The notes under the pieces: generated by a model | The model's database searches: none | What the model was told of the DNA's origin: nothing | What the model saw: the letters and a program-made list of their open reading frames with translations, nothing else | Source of the DNA: an uncultured Alphaproteobacteria bacterium | GTDB lineage: Bacteria; Pseudomonadota; Alphaproteobacteria; Rs-D84 | Assembly: GCA_937901165.1 (NCBI GenBank) | Contig: CALCGS010000007.1 | Coordinates: 1 to 9,344, forward strand | Reading direction: 5' to 3' | DNA length: 9,344 nt | Program-made: the position numbers and the translations under genes | Shown here: positions 1-5,966 of the stretch, one piece after another | Numbering within the stretch: position 1 is the first letter of the stretch | Layout: the number at the start of each line of letters is the position of its first letter

Positions 1-89
1 AGCAAAAAACAACAATTTCACAAAAACGCAAAATTATCAAAAAAAGGGTTGGACAAAAACCAAGGTTTTTTATGTACCACCACACCAAT

Positions 90-116
90 AAAAAAACGCC
101 CAAAACCGGGCGTTTT
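90..116 (-). terminator. Rho-independent terminator of the rpiB operon
   Basis: A perfect 9-bp stem (AAAACGCCC at 93-101 paired with GGGCGTTTT at 108-116) encloses a 6-nt loop. Read on the minus strand, the hairpin is followed at once by seven T residues (complement of A90-A96), the usual intrinsic-terminator layout. It lies about 20 bp past the rpiB stop and so ends the leftward four-gene operon. On the plus strand only four T residues follow the stem, so it is weaker in that direction. Confidence 0.85.
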
Positions 117-133
117 ATATTGTTATCAAAAAA

Positions 134-580
134 TTATGATATTTTTTCTATTCTGCGAACGCGTCTTTCACAATTATCAAATGGGCTTTCCAAAAAAGCC
201 TGTGCACATAAAAATGCTTCTTCAATATCTATATCGTCAGCCGCCAAAGATAATACGTTTATATCATCGTGAAAACGGTCATCGCGTGCCTGTTCTGGTT
301 TGTCGCAACGTGATGCACGAATATGACGATAACGGTTGATTGCAATTTGAACCCCTGCCCCTGTGCCGCAAATTATTATGCCACGTGATTTTTTATCGGA
401 TTCCATTGCGTCAGCCAATGTTTTTGCAATATCTGGATAATCAACCATAGTGTTTGGATTATCAACGCCAAGGTTTACAGTTGAATACCCCAAACTGGAT
501 AACATTTCAATTAAATACAATTTTAACCCAACACCACGATGGTCGGATGCGATATATACTTTTGATATATTTTCTGTCAT
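134..580 (-). CDS. rpiB: Ribose-5-phosphate isomerase B (RpiB/LacAB family)
   Basis: This cytoplasmic enzyme interconverts ribose 5-phosphate and ribulose 5-phosphate in the non-oxidative pentose phosphate pathway. The 148-residue product has the usual RpiB length. It opens with the phosphosugar-binding IASDHRG segment (residues 10-16; Asp13, His14). It carries the CGTGAG loop at 71-76, whose Cys71 matches the catalytic cysteine of E. coli RpiB, followed by INRYRHIRA, the family's NK/NR-x-x-x-IRA segment. HDDINVLSL (104-112) corresponds to the usual HNDANVL block, so an Asp (D105) replaces the normally conserved Asn. The ATG is preceded by an AAAGGA-type ribosome-binding site. Its first bases overlap the bactofilin stop codon in an ATGA (577-580), which suggests translational coupling. 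It is the last gene of the operon and is followed by a terminator. Confidence 0.93.
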   Translation of the reverse strand: MTENISKVYIASDHRGVGLKLYLIEMLSSLGYSTVNLGVDNPNTMVDYPDIAKTLADAMESDKKSRGIIICGTGAGVQIAINRYRHIRASRCDKPEQARDDRFHDDINVLSLAADDIDIEEAFLCAQAFLESPFDNCERRVRRIEKIS

Positions 581-924
581 TTTTTATCCTTTCTTCTTGA
601 AAGTTTGCATTCAAGACTTGTATTGCTTGTGATATTTAATGTGCAATATGATAAAACACCATCCATTTTTGCATTGCTGAAAATATTTGCCGTTGTGACG
701 GTTGCAGGCCCATTTAATGTGCCGTGTAAAAATAATGTGTCCGCAGTAATTTTGCCGGTCCCAACCCCACCGCGTCCAATTATTATAGTTGTTGCGTCAA
801 TATCGCCGGTAATAACACCATGAATTTGTATGGTGTGATTAGTTTTGATGTTGCCATCTATTTTACACCCAGCACCAATGACTGTTGGTGACTGTTTTTC
901 GTCTGCATTTGTAAAAGCCAACAT
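577..924 (-). CDS. Bactofilin (polymer-forming cytoskeletal protein)
   Basis: Bactofilins polymerise without nucleotide into filaments or patches beneath the inner membrane and position cell-wall enzymes and other factors. This 115-residue protein has a short polar N-terminal tail (about 1-12). The single bactofilin beta-helix domain (about 13-107) is seen as repeated hydrophobic-Gly turns: VIGAGCKIDGNI, IQIHGVITGDIDA, IIIGRGGVGTGKI, LFLHGTLNGPATV. A Lys/Arg-rich tail (RRKDKK) closes it. The start ATG directly abuts the TAA stop of the upstream M23 peptidase gene, with an AAGGAA ribosome-binding site inside that gene's last codons. The stop overlaps the rpiB start. Bactofilin beside an M23 endopeptidase is a known functional pairing in curved, stalked and budding bacteria (for example CcmA with Csd1 in Helicobacter), so a role in local peptidoglycan remodelling is inferred here. 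Confidence 0.9.
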   Translation of the reverse strand: MLAFTNADEKQSPTVIGAGCKIDGNIKTNHTIQIHGVITGDIDATTIIIGRGGVGTGKITADTLFLHGTLNGPATVTTANIFSNAKMDGVLSYCTLNITSNTSLECKLSRRKDKK

Positions 925-2223
925 TTATTGTTCCTTTTCTTCCTGATTTGTTTTTATAAAATCTTTTGGATCAAATGGTGTTCCTTTGTATCGTATTTCG
1001 TAATGCAAATGTGGACCAGTTGAACGCCCCGTAGAACCCCCAAGTCCAACAATTGTTCCGGGTTTTACCCAATCACCACGAGATACATTTATTTTAGATA
1101 AATGTGCGTATAATGTCGAAAAACCAAGTCCATGGTCAATTTCAACCGTTATGCCGTAGCCAACACGTTCGCCCGCAGAAACAACGCGTCCGGGTGCAAC
1201 CGCCATCAATTCTGTTCCAATTTTTCCGGCAAAATCTATACCTTTGTGTTTCTTTTTTGTTTTTTCAAATGGATCTGTACGCACCCCAAAATTTGATGTT
1301 ACACGAACATTTTCAACAGGTGCCCCCAAAGGTAAAATCTTTGTTAGTTTTTGTAAACCGTTCCATAATTCTATATCTTGGGCCAGTTTTTGATATTTTG
1401 GGTCGAAATCTTGGTCTAAATTTAATGGCGAAAACGATTTGCCAACCAAAGGGGATGCGAATTTGTTTGCATTATCAATTAGGTCTTGTTTTGTTGCACC
1501 CAGTGATATTAATGTAGAGTTTATAGTTTTTAATTGATTTTGTAATTCTTCGGTGTGTTCAGCAGTCATTTTTGTGACAGTTTCAACGATTTCATTATCT
1601 GCATCTGATATTTTTGCCATTGATTCTATCATGCTGGTATTTATTTTCTTTAATTCTGCATTTTCAGCCAGTACCATTTCGTATTCCAATGATAAATCAG
1701 TAACTTTGGTGTATTCAGGATTGTAATTTGGATTTTGGAACATTTCCACTAACTTTGCGTGTAAAAAGTCCAGTTCGCCCCATATTTTTACACGTTCGTT
1801 CATTAATTCTTCTGTGTCTTTGTCAGATAGTTTTTTGTCTGTTAAAATTTTGTCGTCCAAAACATTTAAATCGCGTGTCAAATCGTTGTATTTTGCCAAG
1901 TATGTTTGTAAATCATACATGTGACGTTCGTGTTTTGCGGTTTCTTCGGCGAGTTGCATGGTGCGTTTTTGAAGCAAAGGTCTGTGATAAATAAATATGT
2001 ATGTTGCCCAAGATGCCCATATTATCAATCCAAGTTTGCCGCAAAATTTTGTAAAACGCCAAAAACTGCTTTGTTCAAAACTGTATACATTACCACGAGG
2101 AATGTCCATAATTGTGAATTCACGTGGTGGAAACATACGTGTAATTCCGTGCCATATAGCACGAAAAGGCCATGTTATTAATGACCATAATGATGAAAAA
2201 TATCTGGTTATAAAATTTATCAT
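925..2223 (-). CDS. Membrane-anchored M23 family (LytM-type) peptidoglycan endopeptidase
   Basis: This is a predicted zinc metallopeptidase that cuts peptide cross-links of peptidoglycan in the periplasm. The 432 residues comprise a cytoplasmic N-terminal tail (1-60), one transmembrane helix (about 61-79), a long Glu/Lys/Leu-rich region likely to be coiled coil (about 84-250), and a C-terminal M23 domain (about 300-420). All expected active-site residues are present: HxxxD (His326, Asp330), His374 in LYAHLS, and HLH (His405, His407). It should therefore be catalytically active, unlike degenerate EnvC/NlpD-type LytM activators. The tail contains FPPREF (31-36), which resembles, from memory, the FPERQ segment of alphaproteobacterial M23 proteins. 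It could be the part that contacts the bactofilin encoded immediately downstream. The start overlaps the preceding methyltransferase stop (ATGA, 2220-2223), and no strong ribosome-binding site is visible, so coupling is likely. Confidence 0.92.
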   Translation of the reverse strand: MINFITRYFSSLWSLITWPFRAIWHGITRMFPPREFTIMDIPRGNVYSFEQSSFWRFTKFCGKLGLIIWASWATYIFIYHRPLLQKRTMQLAEETAKHERHMYDLQTYLAKYNDLTRDLNVLDDKILTDKKLSDKDTEELMNERVKIWGELDFLHAKLVEMFQNPNYNPEYTKVTDLSLEYEMVLAENAELKKINTSMIESMAKISDADNEIVETVTKMTAEHTEELQNQLKTINSTLISLGATKQDLIDNANKFASPLVGKSFSPLNLDQDFDPKYQKLAQDIELWNGLQKLTKILPLGAPVENVRVTSNFGVRTDPFEKTKKKHKGIDFAGKIGTELMAVAPGRVVSAGERVGYGITVEIDHGLGFSTLYAHLSKINVSRGDWVKPGTIVGLGGSTGRSTGPHLHYEIRYKGTPFDPKDFIKTNQEEKEQ

Positions 2224-2906
2224 TGTGTGGTAATTGTAGTCAATATATCTTCAATAGTCAAGCCATCACGTAAAATTGCGTCTGTATTCATATTGAATCC
2301 AGAATATAGTGTGCTGCCTGTCTTGGTTCCGAGTTTGCCACTGATTAAAACACGTTCTGCAGTGTTTTTGTGTCCAAACAAAGGTATTATTTTTATTGTG
2401 CCACAACAGTTATTTATAGCAGATATAACGTCTGCAACACATAAAGAATCACAAATTGTACAAAAATAACCATTTGGTTTAACACGAGCAATAGCCCTTT
2501 TTGTCCATTGTGTCAAATCTATGTTGTGGTGCGCGTTGTGTTTTGCAGGAGTTCCTTTGAAATAAGGTGGATTTGTTATTACTAAATCAAATGTTTTATC
2601 TGTTTTCCAGGTTAAAAAATCCGATTGGATTAAATCAATGTTTGCATTATTTAATTCTATATTTCGTTTGCATTCAGATAACATTGATTCAGATATGTCG
2701 ATTCCGGTTATTTTTAGTTCTTTGTTATGTGATAACAAACACAAACTTACCCCGCCCGTGCCAATGCCGGCATCCAAGACGGTTGATATGTTTTTTGTTG
2801 GTGCAAAAGCCGCCAGCCATACCGCATCGGATGTGGGATTGTAAATGCCACGGTAAAAAGACACACGGCCATTTAACAATGTAAAAATCGCTTGTTTTTC
2901 TGACAT
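2220..2906 (-). CDS. TrmN6-like tRNA (adenine-N6) methyltransferase (COG4123 type)
   Basis: This is a SAM-dependent methyltransferase of the small-domain class, most like TrmN6/YfiC, which methylates N6 of A37 in tRNA1(Val). The product is 228 residues from the ATG at 2906, close to the family length. The frame could open earlier at a TTG (2942), but that would add a 12-residue hydrophobic stretch and cross the divergent spacer, so the ATG (MSEKQ...) is preferred. Visible motifs are the SAM-binding motif I DAGIGTGG (45-52), the acidic GID after strand 2 (68-70), and NPPY (112-115), the signature of enzymes that methylate an exocyclic amino group of A, C or glutamine. NPPYFKG...H is typical of COG4123. 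It is the first gene of the leftward operon. The exact substrate is inferred, since related NPPY enzymes modify RNA, DNA or protein. Confidence 0.82.
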   Translation of the reverse strand: MSEKQAIFTLLNGRVSFYRGIYNPTSDAVWLAAFAPTKNISTVLDAGIGTGGVSLCLLSHNKELKITGIDISESMLSECKRNIELNNANIDLIQSDFLTWKTDKTFDLVITNPPYFKGTPAKHNAHHNIDLTQWTKRAIARVKPNGYFCTICDSLCVADVISAINNCCGTIKIIPLFGHKNTAERVLISGKLGTKTGSTLYSGFNMNTDAILRDGLTIEDILTTITTQ

Positions 2907-2919
2907 ATAGATATATAAT
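2892..2919 (+). promoter_or_regulatory. Possible sigma-70-type promoter for the membrane protein gene
   Basis: A perfect TATAAT (2914-2919) lies 27 bp before the ATG at 2947 and is preceded at 16 bp by TTGTTT (2892-2897), a partial match to TTGACA. The box sits in the 40-bp divergent spacer, while the -35-like element lies inside the 5' end of the methyltransferase gene. The region is very AT-rich, so a chance match is possible. No convincing opposite-strand promoter with proper spacing was found. Confidence 0.4.
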
Positions 2920-2946
2920 AAACTATAAAAAACAAAAGGCAAGTCT

Positions 2947-3957
2947 ATGTTATTACAAGATTCTTTAATTGTTCAGAGTGCTGTTAGTGCGTTTAATAAT
3001 GCGGCTTTGTTTGATCCGGCTTTTTTCTGGGTGGCATTGTTAATGTTGCCATTATTTATTGTTGTAAAGGTGTATGGTAAATTATTTTTAGATTCTGTCG
3101 GTTGGAAAAAAGATAATATAATGCACAATATTGTTTTTTGGACTGTAGGATTGTCAGTTGCTTGGATTTTATTGTTTGGTGGAAATTATAATGTTATGCG
3201 TGATAATGTGTCTTTGGTGCCTTTTATTACGGCGTTTGTTGGGTTTGTAGCCATGCTGTTTTTGGCAAAAAATACAAAAAATATACAAATGCCTAAATGG
3301 AAAAGTTTAACAAAAAAAGAAAAATTCAAATATATATTATTTGTGTTGATTTTATTGGGGGTTGTTGGACTGTCTGATACGCATACATGGTGGGGACCGA
3401 TTTTACAAATAGTGGGATTTGTGTCCGGTGCAATAATTGGTAGATGTACAAGTCGTAATATATCGGATGTTCCGGTGTTATATTTTGTTGTGTTTGCAAT
3501 AATAACTGCAATTCTTATGCAACCAGAATTGTTTAGGTTTGGACAACTTGGAAATTTAACAATTTTACATTTGTTGGGAATTTTAATTGTAGGATTGCCA
3601 ATAAGTGCGGTATTAGCATTGCGTAATGTTAAACCCAAAGAAAAAATTCATCAAAGCGCTTTTGTTAAAATTAAATGGTTGATGCGTTGTTTAACTGTTT
3701 TGGCAATTGTTTTATTTATACTAACAGAATCTGTTATTGTTTTTTTGGGTTCTTGTGCCCTATTCTTTTGTTTAATTGCATTGGGAACATTACATTCAAA
3801 AACAACACCTATGTATTTATCAGTTCGGTTATTGTATATATCTTTGATTGGGTTTGGAATTGTGACAATTATGCCTGTTATAGCTTGTTTGGGAATTTTA
3901 GGATGGATTACTTTGCCAAAGGGGGATTTGTGGCAAGAATCTAAGTTTTTGTTATAA
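2947..3957 (+). CDS. Polytopic inner-membrane protein of unknown function
   Basis: I do not recognise this family. The 336-residue product is strongly hydrophobic, with about nine or ten likely transmembrane helices (roughly 24-41, 59-77, 88-107, 129-143, 148-166, 176-191, 204-226, 244-262, 264-282 and one or two between 293 and 322). The helices are separated by short loops. Lys/Arg clusters at 117-128 (KWKSLTKKEKFK) and 227-243 (RNVKPKEKIHQ...KIK) probably lie on the cytoplasmic side. There is no cleavable signal peptide and no transporter signature, nucleotide-binding motif or metal-binding motif that I can name. GLSDTHTWWGP (141-151) at the start of a helix is the most distinctive loop. 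The ATG is preceded by a weak AAAGG-like site. It is divergent from the wall-enzyme operon and lies upstream of lpxA in the same direction, with a 68-bp gap. An envelope role is only a guess from context. Confidence 0.8.
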   Translation: MLLQDSLIVQSAVSAFNNAALFDPAFFWVALLMLPLFIVVKVYGKLFLDSVGWKKDNIMHNIVFWTVGLSVAWILLFGGNYNVMRDNVSLVPFITAFVGFVAMLFLAKNTKNIQMPKWKSLTKKEKFKYILFVLILLGVVGLSDTHTWWGPILQIVGFVSGAIIGRCTSRNISDVPVLYFVVFAIITAILMQPELFRFGQLGNLTILHLLGILIVGLPISAVLALRNVKPKEKIHQSAFVKIKWLMRCLTVLAIVLFILTESVIVFLGSCALFFCLIALGTLHSKTTPMYLSVRLLYISLIGFGIVTIMPVIACLGILGWITLPKGDLWQESKFLL

Positions 3958-3998
3958 TTTGTTATATTTCTTTACTACAAAAAACTGTCATTTAAATA

Positions 3999-4019
3999 TA
4001 TAATCTAAACAAAAAAGGG
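3999..4019 (+). promoter_or_regulatory. Possible -10 box and ribosome-binding site upstream of lpxA
   Basis: The 68-bp spacer before lpxA contains a perfect TATAAT (3999-4004) and an AAGGG ribosome-binding site (ending at 4019) spaced 6 nt from the ATG. No good -35 hexamer lies at the ideal distance; TTTACT at 3971-3976 is 22 bp away. lpxA-lpxB may therefore have its own weak promoter or be read through from the membrane protein gene. No terminator hairpin is evident in the spacer. Confidence 0.35.
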
Positions 4020-4025
4020 TTTTTT

Positions 4026-4829
4026 ATGACAGATATTCATCCAACCGCTATTATTAAACAAGGGGCCGTTATTGGTGCAGATTGCAAAATTGGGCCTTTT
4101 TGTATAGTCGGTGAAAATGTTGTTTTGGGTGATAGAGTTGAACTGATATCTAATGTTGTTATTGATGGCAAAACGTATATTGGTGATGATTCTATTGTTT
4201 ATCCATTCGCTGTGTTGGGCGTAATGAGCCAGGACTTAAAATGGCAGGATGAAAATACTATGACCGGATTGCGTATTGGTAAACGTTGTCGTATTCGTGA
4301 ATATGTAACAATTCATTCTGGGACACCTGCATCTGATGGAACTGTGATTGGTGATGATTGTCAAATTATGGTAAATGCCCACGTTGGGCATGATTGCAAG
4401 GTTGGAAATAGTGTTGTTATGTCTAATTTGGTTCAGGTTGCCGGACATGTTGAAATAGAAGATTTTGCAATATTGTCTGGTGGGGTAATGGTGTTGCAAT
4501 TTGCTAGAATTGGTAGAAATGCGTTTATTGGTGGAATGTCTGGGGTTAGTAATGATATTTTGCCATATGCAATCTATGATGGTGCACGTGCGGTTTATCG
4601 AACAATTAATCGTGTCGGTTTAATGCGTCATGGTTTTACAAATGAAGATATGCACGCGATTCATTCTGTGTATTCTGCTGTATTTTGTGATACAGATGGT
4701 ACCGTTGAAGAGCGATTAAATCGTGTTCGTAAAGACGTAAAAAACAACAAATATGCAATGGACGCTATTGATTTTATAGAAAATCGTTCAAAACGTGGAA
4801 TTGGAACGTCTAAAAATGCCGAACACTAG
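4026..4829 (+). CDS. lpxA: Acyl-ACP--UDP-N-acetylglucosamine O-acyltransferase (LpxA)
   Basis: LpxA catalyses the first step of lipid A synthesis in the cytoplasm, moving a 3-hydroxyacyl chain from acyl carrier protein to the 3-OH of UDP-GlcNAc. The 267-residue product is collinear with E. coli LpxA (262 residues). The left-handed beta-helix of hexapeptide repeats starts at HPTAIIKQGAVIG (5-17), followed by a C-terminal helical domain from about 190. The MVNAHVGHDCKVGN block (115-128) places His122 at the catalytic base (E. coli His125) and His119 at His122. AGHVEIEDFAI gives His141 for His144, and Arg201 aligns with Arg204. Gly170 matches E. coli Gly173, the position that favours long (C14-type) hydroxyacyl chains. 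Leu157 sits where His160 is normally conserved (VLQF instead of VHQF). The ATG has a good ribosome-binding site. No lpxD or fabZ precedes it, and lpxB follows directly. Confidence 0.96.
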   Translation: MTDIHPTAIIKQGAVIGADCKIGPFCIVGENVVLGDRVELISNVVIDGKTYIGDDSIVYPFAVLGVMSQDLKWQDENTMTGLRIGKRCRIREYVTIHSGTPASDGTVIGDDCQIMVNAHVGHDCKVGNSVVMSNLVQVAGHVEIEDFAILSGGVMVLQFARIGRNAFIGGMSGVSNDILPYAIYDGARAVYRTINRVGLMRHGFTNEDMHAIHSVYSAVFCDTDGTVEERLNRVRKDVKNNKYAMDAIDFIENRSKRGIGTSKNAEH

Positions 4830-5964
4830 AAAACAAAAATCTATTTTTATTATTGCAGGCGAAGTTTCCGGTGATGTTTTAGGTGCTGAAATTATGTCGC
4901 AAATGCCGGATGTGTGCTTTGTTGGTGTTGGTGGCGAAAATATGACAAAGCAAGGATTAAAATCTATATTTCCTATGTATGATTTATCCGTTATGGGAAT
5001 TATAGAGGTGTTGGCACATGCAAAAACTTTAACAAAACGCATCAATCAAACCGTAAATGAAATTATAAAACAGCGTCCGGATGTTGTTTTAACGATAGAT
5101 TCACCAGGGTTTGCTAAATCTGTTGTAAATAAATTAAAAAAAACAGATTCTGGAAAATTACTGATAAAAAACGGATTGAAATTTCAACATGTTGTTGCCC
5201 CCCAGGTTTGGGCGTGGCGTCCAAAACGTGCAAAAAAATATTCAAAAATTTTTGATAGATTGTATGCTTTTTTTGATTTTGAATTACCTTATTTTACCAA
5301 ATATGGTTTGGATGTTGTTGCTGTCGGGCACCCTGTTTCTGATAAAATTATGGGAAAATACAAAAATAAAATTGATAATAGTGAAAAAAAACTTATAACA
5401 CTGATTCCGGGCAGCAGAATGAACGAAATCAAAAAGATTATGCCATTATATTGTGATTTTTTGTCAGAAATTATAAAAAATGAAAATGTTGCAGATTATA
5501 AATTTGCTATACCTGTTCTTGAAAATACTCGCGAATATATTGAAAATTTTGTAAAACAGTATTTTCCTGTTGATGTTGAATTGATTGATTCTATAAATCG
5601 GTATGATTTATATGAAAAAACTTATATTGCAATAGCGGCCAGTGGAACTGTATCTGCAGAATTGGCGATGATGCACGTGCCGGCAATTATTGTTTATAAA
5701 ATGAATTTTATTACAACCATAATTGCACGATTGCTTATAAATGTTAAATGGGTTTCTTTGGTGAATATTTTGTTAAATCAGATGATTTACCCAGAATTAT
5801 TGGGCAATAATGTTTCTGGGGGAAAAATATATGACGAATTCATAAAATTAAAAGATAAAAAAATACGCGATTTAATGATTAAAAATTTGCGTAGTGCCGA
5901 TAAACTATGGCGTCCAGATAATAAAAGTGTTGCAAAACGTATTGCGAATAAAATATTTTTATAA
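4816..5964 (+). CDS. lpxB: Lipid-A-disaccharide synthase (LpxB, GT19)
   Basis: LpxB is a peripheral inner-membrane glycosyltransferase that joins UDP-2,3-diacylglucosamine and lipid X into the beta-1,6-linked lipid A disaccharide. The ATG at 4816 (MPNTRKQKSIF...) gives 382 residues, the usual length, with a GGAA site upstream. A GTG seven codons earlier (4795) is less likely. It overlaps lpxA by 14 bp. Family motifs appear in order: GEVSGD (15-20), IDSPGF (94-99; Asp95 fits the essential Asp of E. coli), VAPQVWAWRPKRAKK (127-141), VGHPVSD (170-176), IPGSRMNEI (197-205), and ASGTVSAELAM (275-285). PELLGN (326-331) replaces the common PE(F/L)LQ, so Gly stands at a position that is usually Gln. 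The alphaproteobacterial habit of placing lpxI between lpxA and lpxB is not followed here. Confidence 0.95.
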   Translation: MPNTRKQKSIFIIAGEVSGDVLGAEIMSQMPDVCFVGVGGENMTKQGLKSIFPMYDLSVMGIIEVLAHAKTLTKRINQTVNEIIKQRPDVVLTIDSPGFAKSVVNKLKKTDSGKLLIKNGLKFQHVVAPQVWAWRPKRAKKYSKIFDRLYAFFDFELPYFTKYGLDVVAVGHPVSDKIMGKYKNKIDNSEKKLITLIPGSRMNEIKKIMPLYCDFLSEIIKNENVADYKFAIPVLENTREYIENFVKQYFPVDVELIDSINRYDLYEKTYIAIAASGTVSAELAMMHVPAIIVYKMNFITTIIARLLINVKWVSLVNILLNQMIYPELLGNNVSGGKIYDEFIKLKDKKIRDLMIKNLRSADKLWRPDNKSVAKRIANKIFL

Positions 5965-5966
5965 AT

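Noticed and set aside
55..71. A-rich/T-rich inverted repeat (AAAAACC/GGTTTTT) followed by T residues, possibly a terminator for a gene left of the window
   Set aside because: The stem is A-T dominated and the loop would be only 2 nt (4 nt with a shorter stem), so it is too weak to call.
49..339. Plus-strand open frame over the start of the window
   Set aside because: It mostly overlaps rpiB on the opposite strand, crosses the terminator hairpin and has no protein-like features, so it is a shadow frame.
2220..2942. Longer form of the methyltransferase starting at TTG 2942
   Set aside because: The added residues are a hydrophobic stretch from the AT-rich divergent spacer; the ATG at 2906 gives a family-like N-terminus.
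4795..4815. GTG start for lpxB seven codons upstream of the ATG
   Set aside because: It would deepen the overlap with lpxA and adds a non-conserved MELERLK; the ATG at 4816 has a GGAA site at reasonable spacing.
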